Assembly: GCA_003644895.1 (NCBI GenBank)
Contig: QNDO01000062.1
Span: forward strand, 1 to 8,422
DNA from: Candidatus Hydrothermota bacterium
GTDB lineage: Bacteria; Hydrothermota; Hydrothermia; UBA1063
Length of the DNA: 8,422 bases
Direction: 5' to 3'
Both the position numbers and the translations under genes were made by a program. Of this stretch, positions 1-5,731 are shown piece after piece. The notes below the pieces were generated by a model, which saw only the letters and a list, made by a program, of their open reading frames with translations, ran no database searches and was not told the origin of the DNA. The first letter of the stretch is position 1, and the number at the start of each line of letters is the position of its first letter.

Positions 1-1082
1 AGAAAAGAATAGAAAAGGTGGAAGGATATGTGGGTAACTATAAAACCTATCTTACCGGTGAGGATGAGCCCATTGAGCATGGTGTAGTGATAATAGCTAC
101 CGGGGCAAAGGAATATGTACCTAAAGAATATCTGTATGGGAAGAATCCCAGGGTTTTGACTCAGAGAGAATTTGAAGAAAAAATGGAAAAAGGAGAAATA
201 GAGAAGGATGCAAGGTGCGTGATGATCCAGTGTGTGGGGTCAAGAAATACTGAGCACCCCTGGTGTTCCAGGATATGCTGCTCCCGGGCTGTGAGAAATG
301 CTCTCGATTTCCGGGAAAAGTATCCTGATGGGGAGGTTATTATACTCTTCAGGGATATGAGGACCTATGGATTTAGAGAGGATATATACAGGGAGGCCAG
401 AGAAAAAGGCGTTATCTTCATCAGGTTTAATGAAAATGACCCTCCTGAGGTAACAGAGGAAGGCAATAAACTTCAGGTTACAGCCAAAGATCTGGTTCTT
501 GGTCAAAAGATACTCATTGACGCCGATTATGTTGTTCTATCCAACGGTATTGTTCCTAATGAGGATAATGAAGAACTTTCTAAGATGTTCAAGGTTCCCT
601 TAAATGAGGATGGATTCTTCCTGGAGGCGCATATGAAGCTGAGGCCTGTAGATTTTGCAACTGATGGGGTATTTCTCTGCGGTCTTGCACACTCTCCAAG
701 GTTTATAGATGAAGCCATTGCCCAGGCCAAAGCTGCAGCTGGAAGGGCTGCACTTATTCTTTCCAAAGATTATATAACTACAGAAGGTAAAGTGGCTGAG
801 GTGAATGAGAGGCTGTGTATTGGCTGTGGCCTCTGTGAGGAGGTATGCCCCTACAGTGCGGTGGAGCTGCTGGAGAAAAAGGTTCTGGGACATATGAAAA
901 AGGTTGCCCAGGTTAACCCCGTTTTGTGTAAAGGATGCGGGGCATGTACGGCAACCTGCAGACCAGGTGCCATTGACCTGAACGGATTTTCCAATCCACA
1001 AATTGTGGCCCAGGGAGAGGCACTTTTGTATGAAGAAAAGAAGGTTTCTTCAATCAAGGATGTTATTAATGTATTGAAATAG
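1..1082 (+). CDS. hdrA: HdrA-like iron-sulfur flavoprotein, C-terminal part (5' end outside window)
   Basis: This is the C-terminal part of a heterodisulfide reductase subunit A-like protein. In the family HdrA is the FAD and [4Fe-4S] hub that bifurcates electrons between ferredoxin and HdrBC. The frame is open to base 1 (codons KRIEKVEGYVG precede and include the GTG at 18), so that GTG is internal and the GxGxxG FAD motif lies off the left edge. Counting from codon 18, the HdrA signature is IQCVGSR with C72, C83, C87 and C88, the C-x10-C-x3-CC pattern that holds a non-classical [4Fe-4S] cluster in HdrA. Two C-terminal ferredoxin motifs follow: C267/270/273/277 and C304/307/310/314. The last has CRP rather than CP, a variation tolerated in HdrA. 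No ferredoxin pair is inserted before the ATGAKEY segment. It stops 9 bases before the MvhD-like gene, which indicates one operon. The HdrA family call is firm; its electron partner is inferred from context. Confidence 0.93.
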   Translation, partial: KRIEKVEGYVGNYKTYLTGEDEPIEHGVVIIATGAKEYVPKEYLYGKNPRVLTQREFEEKMEKGEIEKDARCVMIQCVGSRNTEHPWCSRICCSRAVRNALDFREKYPDGEVIILFRDMRTYGFREDIYREAREKGVIFIRFNENDPPEVTEEGNKLQVTAKDLVLGQKILIDADYVVLSNGIVPNEDNEELSKMFKVPLNEDGFFLEAHMKLRPVDFATDGVFLCGLAHSPRFIDEAIAQAKAAAGRAALILSKDYITTEGKVAEVNERLCIGCGLCEEVCPYSAVELLEKKVLGHMKKVAQVNPVLCKGCGACTATCRPGAIDLNGFSNPQIVAQGEALLYEEKKVSSIKDVINVLK

Positions 1083-1088
1083 GAGGAG
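1081..1088 (+). promoter_or_regulatory. Strong Shine-Dalgarno sequence of the MvhD/FloxD-like gene
   Basis: AGGAGGAG lies 3 bases before the ATG at 1092 and overlaps the TAG stop of the upstream HdrA gene (1080-1082). The core AGGAGG leaves a 5-base spacer. Placing the site on the stop codon favours translational coupling. A strong bacterial-type site like this also supports a bacterial rather than archaeal host. Confidence 0.7.
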
Positions 1089-1091
1089 TAA

Positions 1092-1511
1092 ATGGCAGAT
1101 TATGAGCCCAAAATTCTCACAATTTTATGTAACTGGTGTTCTTATGCAGGGGCTGACCTCGCAGGAACCTCCAGAATCCAATATCCCTCAAACATAAGGG
1201 TTGTAAGGGTCCCCTGTTCTGGAAGGGTGAATCCCCAATTTATTGTAAAAGCCTTAAGAGACGGGGTAGATGCGGTCTGGATTTCGGGATGTCATCCTGG
1301 GGATTGTCATTATATTACTGGAAATTACTTTGCCAGACGTAGATTTTATGTACTGAAGGACCTTCTGGAATATGTGGGTCTTGAGAAGGGCAGAATCCAT
1401 TTCTCCTGGGTCTCCGCATCAGAAGGTAAAAGGTTCGCTGATATAGCGACGCTTGTTACAGAAGAGGTTAAGAAACTGGGACCGAGGAAGAAATTCGTAA
1501 AAAGGAGATGA
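1092..1511 (+). CDS. floxD: MvhD/FloxD-type [2Fe-2S] electron-transfer subunit
   Basis: This 139-residue protein is of the MvhD family (methyl viologen-reducing hydrogenase delta subunit), the small [2Fe-2S] adaptor that carries electrons from a hydrogenase or flavin oxidoreductase into HdrA. It has the full family length. Visible signatures are CNWCSYAGADLAG (C13, C16), VPCSGRVNPQFI (C42) and the GCHPGDCHY motif (C67, C72). All five cysteines of the family are present. The C-terminus is lysine and arginine rich (KKFVKRR). It sits directly after the HdrA gene and its stop overlaps the first ATG of the next gene. With no hydrogenase large subunit in the window and NAD(P)H-oxidoreductase genes following, the FloxD role is more likely than the MvhD role; that choice is an inference from context. 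Confidence 0.92.
   Translation: MADYEPKILTILCNWCSYAGADLAGTSRIQYPSNIRVVRVPCSGRVNPQFIVKALRDGVDAVWISGCHPGDCHYITGNYFARRRFYVLKDLLEYVGLEKGRIHFSWVSASEGKRFADIATLVTEEVKKLGPRKKFVKRR
1503..1507 (+). promoter_or_regulatory. Shine-Dalgarno that decides among three consecutive ATG codons
   Basis: AGGAG ends immediately before three back-to-back ATG codons at 1508, 1511 and 1514. The spacer is 0, 3 or 6 bases respectively. Only the third ATG has a normal spacing, so 1514 is preferred. The TGA stop of the upstream gene (1509-1511) lies within this stretch, so reinitiation after termination is likely. Confidence 0.6.
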
Positions 1512-1513
1512 TG

Positions 1514-2449
1514 ATGGTTAAGAAAATCAGGGAGATTGCAAGGAAGTTACTGGAGGAAGGAAAAGTAGATGTGGTTTTGGGTTATGAGAAGGGCACAGAG
1601 CCCCTTTCCGAAAGGCCCTTTGTGGCAAGGACGGTGGAGGAGGTTGAAAGACTCACTTATTCTCCCTTTGCAATCCAAAATCTTGCCACCTATCTCCCGA
1701 GATTCAATAACAATAAAGTAGCTATACTGGCACGGGGATGTACAACAAGGGCCATAAATGTCTTAATAAGTGAAGGCCAGATTGAAAGAGATAAAATTTA
1801 TGTCATTGGTATACCCTGCAATGGTGTGATTAAAACCCGGGAGTTACGAGAATCCATAGGTGAGGAAATAGAGGATGTTAGTATCCAGAATGGGGAGATT
1901 GTAATAAAGACCACCACAGAAGAGAAAAAAGTTAAGTTCGAAGACTGGCTCAACATCTCCTGTAAATACTGTGAGTATCCCAATCCATTGTTTTATGATG
2001 TTTTAGTGGGTGAGGAGGTTAAACCCAGAGGCGGTGGATATCCTGATGTTGAGGACTACGAAAAACTGGATGAAGATAAGAGATGGGAAATTTTTGAAGC
2101 TGAGATGTCCAAATGTGTGAGGTGTTATGCCTGTAGACAATCCTGTCCCATGTGTTATTGTGAACACTGTTTTGTGGACTCCACGGAGCCCAGATGGGTA
2201 GAACCAGGGTTTGATAAGACAGATCTTGAATCCTGGCATCTTATAAGAGTTCTGCATATGGCGGGAAGGTGTGTAGATTGTGGAACATGCGAGCTTGTGT
2301 GTCCAGAAGGTGTTAAACTTCTTTTTCTCACAAGGAAGGTTGCAAGAGACCTTAAGAGGGATTTCGATTATGTATCCGGTCTTAATCCAGAGAAACCGCC
2401 ATTTTTTGGAGAATTTAGGTACGATGACAAGGGGGATTTTATACTATGA
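1514..2449 (+). CDS. floxC: FrhB/FdhB-like protein with C-terminal dicluster ferredoxin (FloxC-like)
   Basis: This iron-sulfur protein of about 311 residues relates to the beta subunits of F420 hydrogenase and formate dehydrogenase. The start at 1514 is chosen from Shine-Dalgarno spacing; upstream ATGs at 1508 and 1511 would add two residues at most. Counting from 1514, the FrhB-like part shows ILARGCTTRA (C76), GIPCNG (C102) and SCKYCEYPNP (C150, C153), matching the family's GxPC and CxxC positions. A ferredoxin domain follows with C201/204/207/211, an extra CYCEHC stretch (C214, C216, C219), and a second cluster motif C253/256/259/263. It probably relays electrons between the FAD/NAD reductase and the MvhD-like subunit, and the FrhB-like fold may bind a flavin. 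Its stop overlaps the next start as ATGA. Nothing here shows F420 use. Which ferredoxin protein in such clusters is lettered B or C is my uncertain assignment. Confidence 0.82.
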   Translation: MVKKIREIARKLLEEGKVDVVLGYEKGTEPLSERPFVARTVEEVERLTYSPFAIQNLATYLPRFNNNKVAILARGCTTRAINVLISEGQIERDKIYVIGIPCNGVIKTRELRESIGEEIEDVSIQNGEIVIKTTTEEKKVKFEDWLNISCKYCEYPNPLFYDVLVGEEVKPRGGGYPDVEDYEKLDEDKRWEIFEAEMSKCVRCYACRQSCPMCYCEHCFVDSTEPRWVEPGFDKTDLESWHLIRVLHMAGRCVDCGTCELVCPEGVKLLFLTRKVARDLKRDFDYVSGLNPEKPPFFGEFRYDDKGDFIL

Positions 2450-3453
2450 AAAGAGTCCCATTAAGTGAGCTTGAAAGAATCTATGAAGCCTTGAAAAGTT
2501 ACGGAAGTGTATGGGTGAGGAAAAAGAATGCCTATGAGACTGCTGAAACACCTGAAGAATTACTCTCCACCGTCAGCAAGGTGAAAAAACCGGCAAAATT
2601 CATTTTTCTTCCGGAAGAGGAACCCCTCCTTGCCTTTGTACAGGATGGAAAGAACGTTACATTCCAGGAAGTGATTCGGGAAGCAAAGGGTGTTATTTTT
2701 GGTATTCCACCCTGCGAGGCGAAAGCCATTTCACTTCTTGATCTCAACTTTTTGCAGGGTGAAGGGGAAGACATATATTACAAGAAAAGAAGGGAAAATG
2801 TATTACTTTTTGGGCTTGCATGCCTTGCACCCGATTCAAGATGTTTCTGCACCACCTTTGGTTATGGACCTTTCACGGAGAGTTTTACAGACATTTTTGG
2901 TGTTGTGGTAGATGATGTGCTGCTTTTTGAGGGGATAACAGAGAAAGGAAAAGATCTTGTGAAAAATCTGGATGTAGAGGATGCAAAGGGAGAGGAATTA
3001 AAAAAACTGGAGGCGATGAAAAAGGAGATAACAGAGAGGGTCAAAAAGCTGGATATCCAGGGAATACAGGAAAAATTAGCCCGGATGATGGATTCAGAAA
3101 TATGGGATAAAATATCATCCAGCTGTCTCGGTTGTGGAGCGTGTACCTATTACTGCCCCACCTGCTACTGTTTTGATATACAGGATGTGGAGAGACCCAA
3201 CTGGGGATACAGACTGAGGACATGGGATAGCTGTATGTTTACCCTCTATACCCTTGAAGGGTCTGGTCATAATCCCCGACCTGAACTCAAGTACAGATGG
3301 CGTAATAGATTGATGCACAAATTTAATTATTATCCGGTTCTCTACCAGGAATTTGGCTGTGTGGGTTGTGGGAGATGCATCGAGGTATGTCCGGTTAATA
3401 TAGATATAAGGGAAATTTTGATGGAGGTGAAGAATGAACCCATACGCGCCTGA
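2446..3453 (+). CDS. floxB: Dicluster [4Fe-4S] protein of the HydB/AsrA family (FloxB-like)
   Basis: This 335-residue electron-transfer protein resembles sulfhydrogenase beta (HydB) and anaerobic sulfite reductase subunit A. The N-terminal half has the family block FGIPPCEAKAI (C90), then IYYKKRREN, C126, and CFC (C133, C135) before TTFGYGPF. The region around residues 165-215 is rich in Lys and Glu and probably helical. The C-terminal half carries C227/230/233/237 followed by CPTCYCFD (C240, C242), then the second cluster C305/308/311/315. The ATG overlaps the previous stop as ATGA. Its own Shine-Dalgarno is poor (a GGGGG run about 10 bases upstream), so translation probably depends on coupling. 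It is expected to shuttle electrons between the flavin of the next gene product and the rest of the complex. The family is clear; the identity as FloxB rather than HydB or AsrA rests on the MvhD and HdrA neighbours. Confidence 0.87.
   Translation: MKRVPLSELERIYEALKSYGSVWVRKKNAYETAETPEELLSTVSKVKKPAKFIFLPEEEPLLAFVQDGKNVTFQEVIREAKGVIFGIPPCEAKAISLLDLNFLQGEGEDIYYKKRRENVLLFGLACLAPDSRCFCTTFGYGPFTESFTDIFGVVVDDVLLFEGITEKGKDLVKNLDVEDAKGEELKKLEAMKKEITERVKKLDIQGIQEKLARMMDSEIWDKISSSCLGCGACTYYCPTCYCFDIQDVERPNWGYRLRTWDSCMFTLYTLEGSGHNPRPELKYRWRNRLMHKFNYYPVLYQEFGCVGCGRCIEVCPVNIDIREILMEVKNEPIRA
3423..3430 (+). promoter_or_regulatory. Shine-Dalgarno inside the FloxB-like gene, fixing the FloxA start
   Basis: GGAGGTGA lies inside the last codons of the FloxB-like gene and precedes the ATG at 3434 with normal spacing. 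This supports a real 20-base overlap of the two genes. Confidence 0.65.
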
Positions 3454-4255
3454 ATTGTACAGGATAAAAAAGACTGTTTTTGAATCAGATGATTTTACCC
3501 TGAAGTCTTTTTTGCTTGAGCCGATTGACGGGAATATGATGGATTTTATTCCTGGGCAGTTCTGTGAGATTTCGGTTTTCGGAAAAGGCGAAGCCCCCTT
3601 TGGAATAGCCAGTGCACCTCATGAAAAAGAAGGTTTACTATTCACAGTCAATAGAGTAGGTCTTGTTACCGGTGCCCTGCACGAGATGGAGGAGGGACAC
3701 ATTGTTGGAATTCGTGGTCCCCTTGGAAATGGATATCCTGTGGATGAGTTTAAGGGTAAGAACGTGGTTATAATAGGTGGAGGGTTTGCCTTCACCACCC
3801 TGAGGTCCTTAACTCTCTATCTCTTGGAAAACAGAAAGGATTATGGAAAAATAACAGTAATATATGGAGCTCGAAGGCCAGGCCTTTTGCTTTATAAAGA
3901 AGATCTTGCAAACTGGGAAAAGAGGGGAGATATAGAGTTGCATCTTACCGTGGATACAGAGTTTCCAGAATGGGATAAACATGTGGGGTTCGTGCCCCAG
4001 GTTCTCGAAAAGGTGGCTCCTTCACCGGAAAATGCCTATGCAGTGGTATGCGGCCCCCCTGTGATGATAAAGTTTACTCTTCCGGTCCTTGCAAAACTGG
4101 GATTCGAGAAAGATAAAGTTTATACCTCTCTTGAAAGAAGAATGAAATGTGGGATTGGAAAATGCGGTAGATGTAACATAGGACCATATTATGTGTGTAA
4201 GGACGGTCCTGTTTTTAGTCTTGCACAGCTTGAAAAATTACCCAAGGAGTATTGA
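3434..4255 (+). CDS. floxA: FAD/NAD(P)-binding oxidoreductase with C-terminal [2Fe-2S] site (FloxA-like, HydG/AsrB family)
   Basis: This 273-residue protein of the ferredoxin-NADP reductase superfamily is the likely NAD(P)H entry point. Residues 1-105 form the FAD beta-barrel: PGQFCEISVF (40-49), APFGIASAP (54-62) in place of the usual RxYS, and GLVTGALHEMEEG followed by GPLGNGYP. Residues 108-235 form the nucleotide domain with VVIIGGGFAFTTLRS (111-125) and AVVCGPPVM (203-211). The tail CGIGKCGRCNIGPYYVC (C239, C244, C247, C255) is the PyrK/HydG-type [2Fe-2S] site. An Arg is absent from the FAD pyrophosphate-binding motif, as in several members of this branch. The gene overlaps the previous one by 20 bases and is the last of the operon. 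Specificity for NADH or NADPH cannot be read from the sequence. Anaerobic sulfite reductase AsrB and sulfhydrogenase HydG are the main alternatives, but no AsrC or hydrogenase gene is visible. Confidence 0.88.
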   Translation: MNPYAPELYRIKKTVFESDDFTLKSFLLEPIDGNMMDFIPGQFCEISVFGKGEAPFGIASAPHEKEGLLFTVNRVGLVTGALHEMEEGHIVGIRGPLGNGYPVDEFKGKNVVIIGGGFAFTTLRSLTLYLLENRKDYGKITVIYGARRPGLLLYKEDLANWEKRGDIELHLTVDTEFPEWDKHVGFVPQVLEKVAPSPENAYAVVCGPPVMIKFTLPVLAKLGFEKDKVYTSLERRMKCGIGKCGRCNIGPYYVCKDGPVFSLAQLEKLPKEY

Positions 4256-4266
4256 TATTTAATTAT

Positions 4267-4294
4267 CGGTAGACGGTAGACGGGAGACGGTAGA
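4267..4294 (+). repeat. Left tandem heptamers CGGTAGA (4 copies)
   Basis: Four contiguous heptamers form the left boundary of the inverted element: CGGTAGA, CGGTAGA, CGGGAGA, CGGTAGA. Only the third has one substitution. The array starts 11 bases after the floxA stop codon. Confidence 0.75.
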
Positions 4295-4312
4295 CGAGGG
4301 TATAGTATAGTT

Positions 4313-4335
4313 CCCTCTCCCCTGGTGGGAGAGGG
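4313..4335 (+). repeat. GC-rich perfect hairpin, REP-like
   Basis: CCCTCTCCC (4313-4321) and GGGAGAGGG (4327-4335) form a 9-bp perfect stem with a CTGGT loop, followed by TCAGGGTGAGGGGGG. This wording is characteristic of dispersed intergenic repeats seen in many bacterial genomes. No T-tract follows on either strand, so it is not a classical intrinsic terminator, though it could protect the 3' end of the floxA message or slow polymerase. Confidence 0.6.
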
Positions 4336-4471
4336 TCAGGGTGAGGGGGGAACATGAATATGCGTTATAGGGAAATACAACTAGTGTTTAATAAATACCC
4401 CCTCCCCTTAGTCCCCTCTCTGCTTTGTAGAATCCTTCGGATTTCCCACTGGAGGGGAAAAGAGAATTCCG

Positions 4472-4512
4472 TCTACCGTCTCCCGACCTTTCTCATCGTT
4501 TACCGTCTACCG
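4472..4512 (-). repeat. Right heptamers, inverted CGGTAGA copies, interrupted
   Basis: Read on the minus strand these are CGGTAGA (4506-4512), CGGTAAA (4499-4505), the diverged CGATGAG (4492-4498), a six-base spacer, CGGGAGA (4479-4485) and CGGTAGA (4472-4478). They mirror the left array but with more divergence and extra bases between the two matching blocks. The outer edge lies 15 bases from the radical SAM stop codon. Confidence 0.7.
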
Positions 4513-4527
4513 AAATAGCTTCACCAA

Positions 4528-5664
4528 TTACCATAGCAATCCCACATTACCAATATGAACATTTCGGAGGCCGTTTTTGAGTGCAACCTCCCTGCATGCC
4601 ATGGCATGGGCTCTTGAAGTCCTTGGGAGGTCATGGGCATAAAAATGAGGATAGAAGGCAAGCAAGGAGTAGGGGATATCCGGGTTTAATTTATATAAAA
4701 ATTTTGATATTTTATCCACTTCTCGGGGCCCTACATACCCTGGCACAAGTAGGGTGCTCACAACCAGAATCGGAGGTTTTCCCCTTTTAGGAATCAGCGA
4801 CGCCAGAAACTCAATATTTTCAAGGGTCCATTCATTTGAGGCACCTGTGAGTGCATAATGAAGAGAGGGAGTGAAGTCCTTGAGGTCGATTTTCACTGTT
4901 CCGCCACTTTTCAGTGCAATTTCTGATATTCTCCTTGTCATTCTTGGATTAATTGAACCGTTTGTTTCCCAGCAAAAGCGAAGTATTCTTCCCTTTTCTC
5001 TGTCTCTTGCTATGAGTGAAGTGGCGATGGAATGCCAGGAGAGGGGAGCCGGGTCTCCACCGAAGTAACATATACACGCAGTCCTCCTGTCAACCTTAGA
5101 AGCAAGTTCAGAAGGAGTCAGAAATTCGCCCTCTTTTAGTCTGAAATGCCAGTTCTGGCAGAAGACACAGCTAAAGCTACAACCTCTATAAAATACTGCG
5201 AGATTTGTGTATCCGCGTTCTGTACTTCTGGAGTAGGAATATTCAGGCCAGCCTACTCCCCGTGCCGCACATACCCATTCTGCAACACAATTGGTGGGAA
5301 GAGGGTCATGATACCAGTCAAGGGGAGCACGTGTTCCATAAATAGGGGTAACACCGTTTTCAGCCCCCTTTCTTACCCCACACAGGCCTTTTTCTTCAGG
5401 TTTTGGTTTGCATCTATTTACACAGAGAGGGCATTCTTTATCGCCCTCCTGAGGAACTTCTTCTGGAAGGCCGTACTCCTGGCGAATTCTTCCGTGAATA
5501 TCCCTTATGATGTTTAGCGCTTCTTCATTCTGCTCATACAGGCAATCTATGCATATTCCGAGGATTTCCGCAATTACCCCCGATTTCCCGCATATTTTAC
5601 ATTTTTTGTATTCTATTCCGGGATAAAGTTTTAGAAAAATTTCCCTCTCCGGGATCTCTTCCAT
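4528..5664 (-). CDS. Radical SAM protein, pyruvate formate-lyase activase-like (COG1180 type) with N-terminal zinc-ribbon-like segment
   Basis: This 378-residue protein should use a [4Fe-4S] cluster to cleave S-adenosylmethionine. The canonical CX3CX2C motif is CSFSCVFC (C162, C166, C169) inside YRGCSFSCVFCQNW. Other core landmarks are FGGDPAP (201-207, the GGEP-like SAM site), WETNG (232-236) and KIDLKD (258-263). N-terminal to the core are two CxxC pairs (C22/C25, C38/C41) resembling a zinc ribbon, then CPLCVNRC (C78, C81, C85) with C95 in GLCGVR, and C126 and C132. This Cys-rich leader recurs in activase-like proteins linked to the AMMECR1/Memo group, though neither partner is visible. No glycyl-radical enzyme is seen, so the substrate is unknown. 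It follows the double HdrA gene on the same strand after a 67-base gap. No good Shine-Dalgarno precedes the ATG, but it fits the -10 box and the protein start. Confidence 0.85.
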   Translation of the reverse strand: MEEIPEREIFLKLYPGIEYKKCKICGKSGVIAEILGICIDCLYEQNEEALNIIRDIHGRIRQEYGLPEEVPQEGDKECPLCVNRCKPKPEEKGLCGVRKGAENGVTPIYGTRAPLDWYHDPLPTNCVAEWVCAARGVGWPEYSYSRSTERGYTNLAVFYRGCSFSCVFCQNWHFRLKEGEFLTPSELASKVDRRTACICYFGGDPAPLSWHSIATSLIARDREKGRILRFCWETNGSINPRMTRRISEIALKSGGTVKIDLKDFTPSLHYALTGASNEWTLENIEFLASLIPKRGKPPILVVSTLLVPGYVGPREVDKISKFLYKLNPDIPYSLLAFYPHFYAHDLPRTSRAHAMACREVALKNGLRNVHIGNVGLLW

Positions 5665-5670
5665 GATAAG

Positions 5671-5699
5671 ATTATAGTCCAGAAAAACTTTTATTAAAA
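5671..5699 (-). promoter_or_regulatory. Candidate promoter of the radical SAM gene, leaderless
   Basis: On the minus strand a perfect TATAAT lies at 5676-5671. A poor -35-like TTTTAA occurs at 5699-5694, 17 bases upstream. The expected transcription start, 7 bases past the -10 box, falls on the A of the ATG at 5664. With no Shine-Dalgarno, this suggests a leaderless transcript. Read-through from the HdrA gene upstream is also possible. Part of the region is AT-rich, so a chance TATAAT is not excluded. Confidence 0.35.
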
Positions 5700-5701
5700 G
5701 T
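5682..5701 (-). terminator. Weak AT-rich hairpin with T-run after the double HdrA gene
   Basis: On the minus strand ACTTTT-AAT-AAAAGT (5701-5687) forms a 6-bp stem whose final T begins a run of five T. It lies 30 bases past the HdrA stop. The stem is nearly all A-T, so termination would be weak. It overlaps the possible -35 region of the radical SAM promoter and may equally be an operator-like palindrome or chance. Confidence 0.2.
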
Positions 5702-5731
5702 AATGGTTATTAATGAGTAAAAAGGCAGATT

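Larger units (their letters stand above)
4266..4513. repeat. About 250-bp imperfect inverted element (MITE/REP-like) between convergent operons
   Basis: The non-coding gap between floxA and the convergent radical SAM gene is nearly filled by a large imperfect palindrome. Two perfect arm pairs are seen: 4266-4278 with 4501-4513 (13 bp, TCGGTAGACGGTA) and 4281-4296 with 4470-4485 (16 bp, CGGGAGACGGTAGACG). Inner parts also correspond in inverted order: the GAGAGGG...GAGGGGG block at 4329-4350 resembles the reverse complement of 4398-4420, and 4311-4330 resembles the reverse complement of about 4441-4460. The centre (about 4351-4397) is AT-rich. The right arm has extra sequence, including a small AATCC-TTC-GGATT hairpin at 4431-4443. 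It could be a non-autonomous mobile element remnant, two inverted copies of one dispersed repeat, or a bidirectional transcript-end structure. No transposase is visible. Confidence 0.7.

Noticed and set aside
18..20. GTG at 18 as the start of the left HdrA gene
   Set aside because: The frame is open to base 1, the upstream codons match HdrA sequence, and the FAD-binding N-terminus is missing, so the GTG is an internal valine.
600..1001. 133-codon open frame on the - strand
   Set aside because: It lies opposite the strongly conserved ferredoxin region of HdrA and has no recognisable motif.
1514..2449. Evidence for F420-dependent metabolism from FrhB-like similarity
   Set aside because: FrhB-like domains are also found in flavin and ferredoxin enzymes that do not use F420, and the neighbouring FloxA-like gene points to NAD(P)H.
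2280..2468. Overlapping + frame at the floxC-floxB junction as a separate small gene or frameshift sign
   Set aside because: Both flanking genes are intact and full length, joined by an ATGA overlap; the extra frame is a shadow.
2446..4255. Anaerobic sulfite reductase (AsrAB) or sulfhydrogenase (HydBG) identity for the last two genes
   Set aside because: The families match, but no AsrC or hydrogenase subunit is present and an MvhD plus HdrA context fits Flox better. It remains possible if such genes lie outside.
4267..4512. CRISPR array
   Set aside because: The repeats are contiguous heptamers in inverted arrays without unique spacers of uniform length.
4354..4518. 54-codon open frame on the + strand with a purine-rich run before its ATG
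   Set aside because: It runs entirely through the inverted repeat element, its composition follows the repeat, and the purine run belongs to the REP-like hairpin.
5146..5517. 123-codon open frame on the + strand
   Set aside because: It is antisense to the radical SAM core and its Cys-rich leader, which is unmistakably coding on the - strand.
4528..5664. Firm assignment to the AmmeMemoRadiSam system
   Set aside because: The N-terminal Cys layout is suggestive, but neither AMMECR1 nor Memo is in the window.
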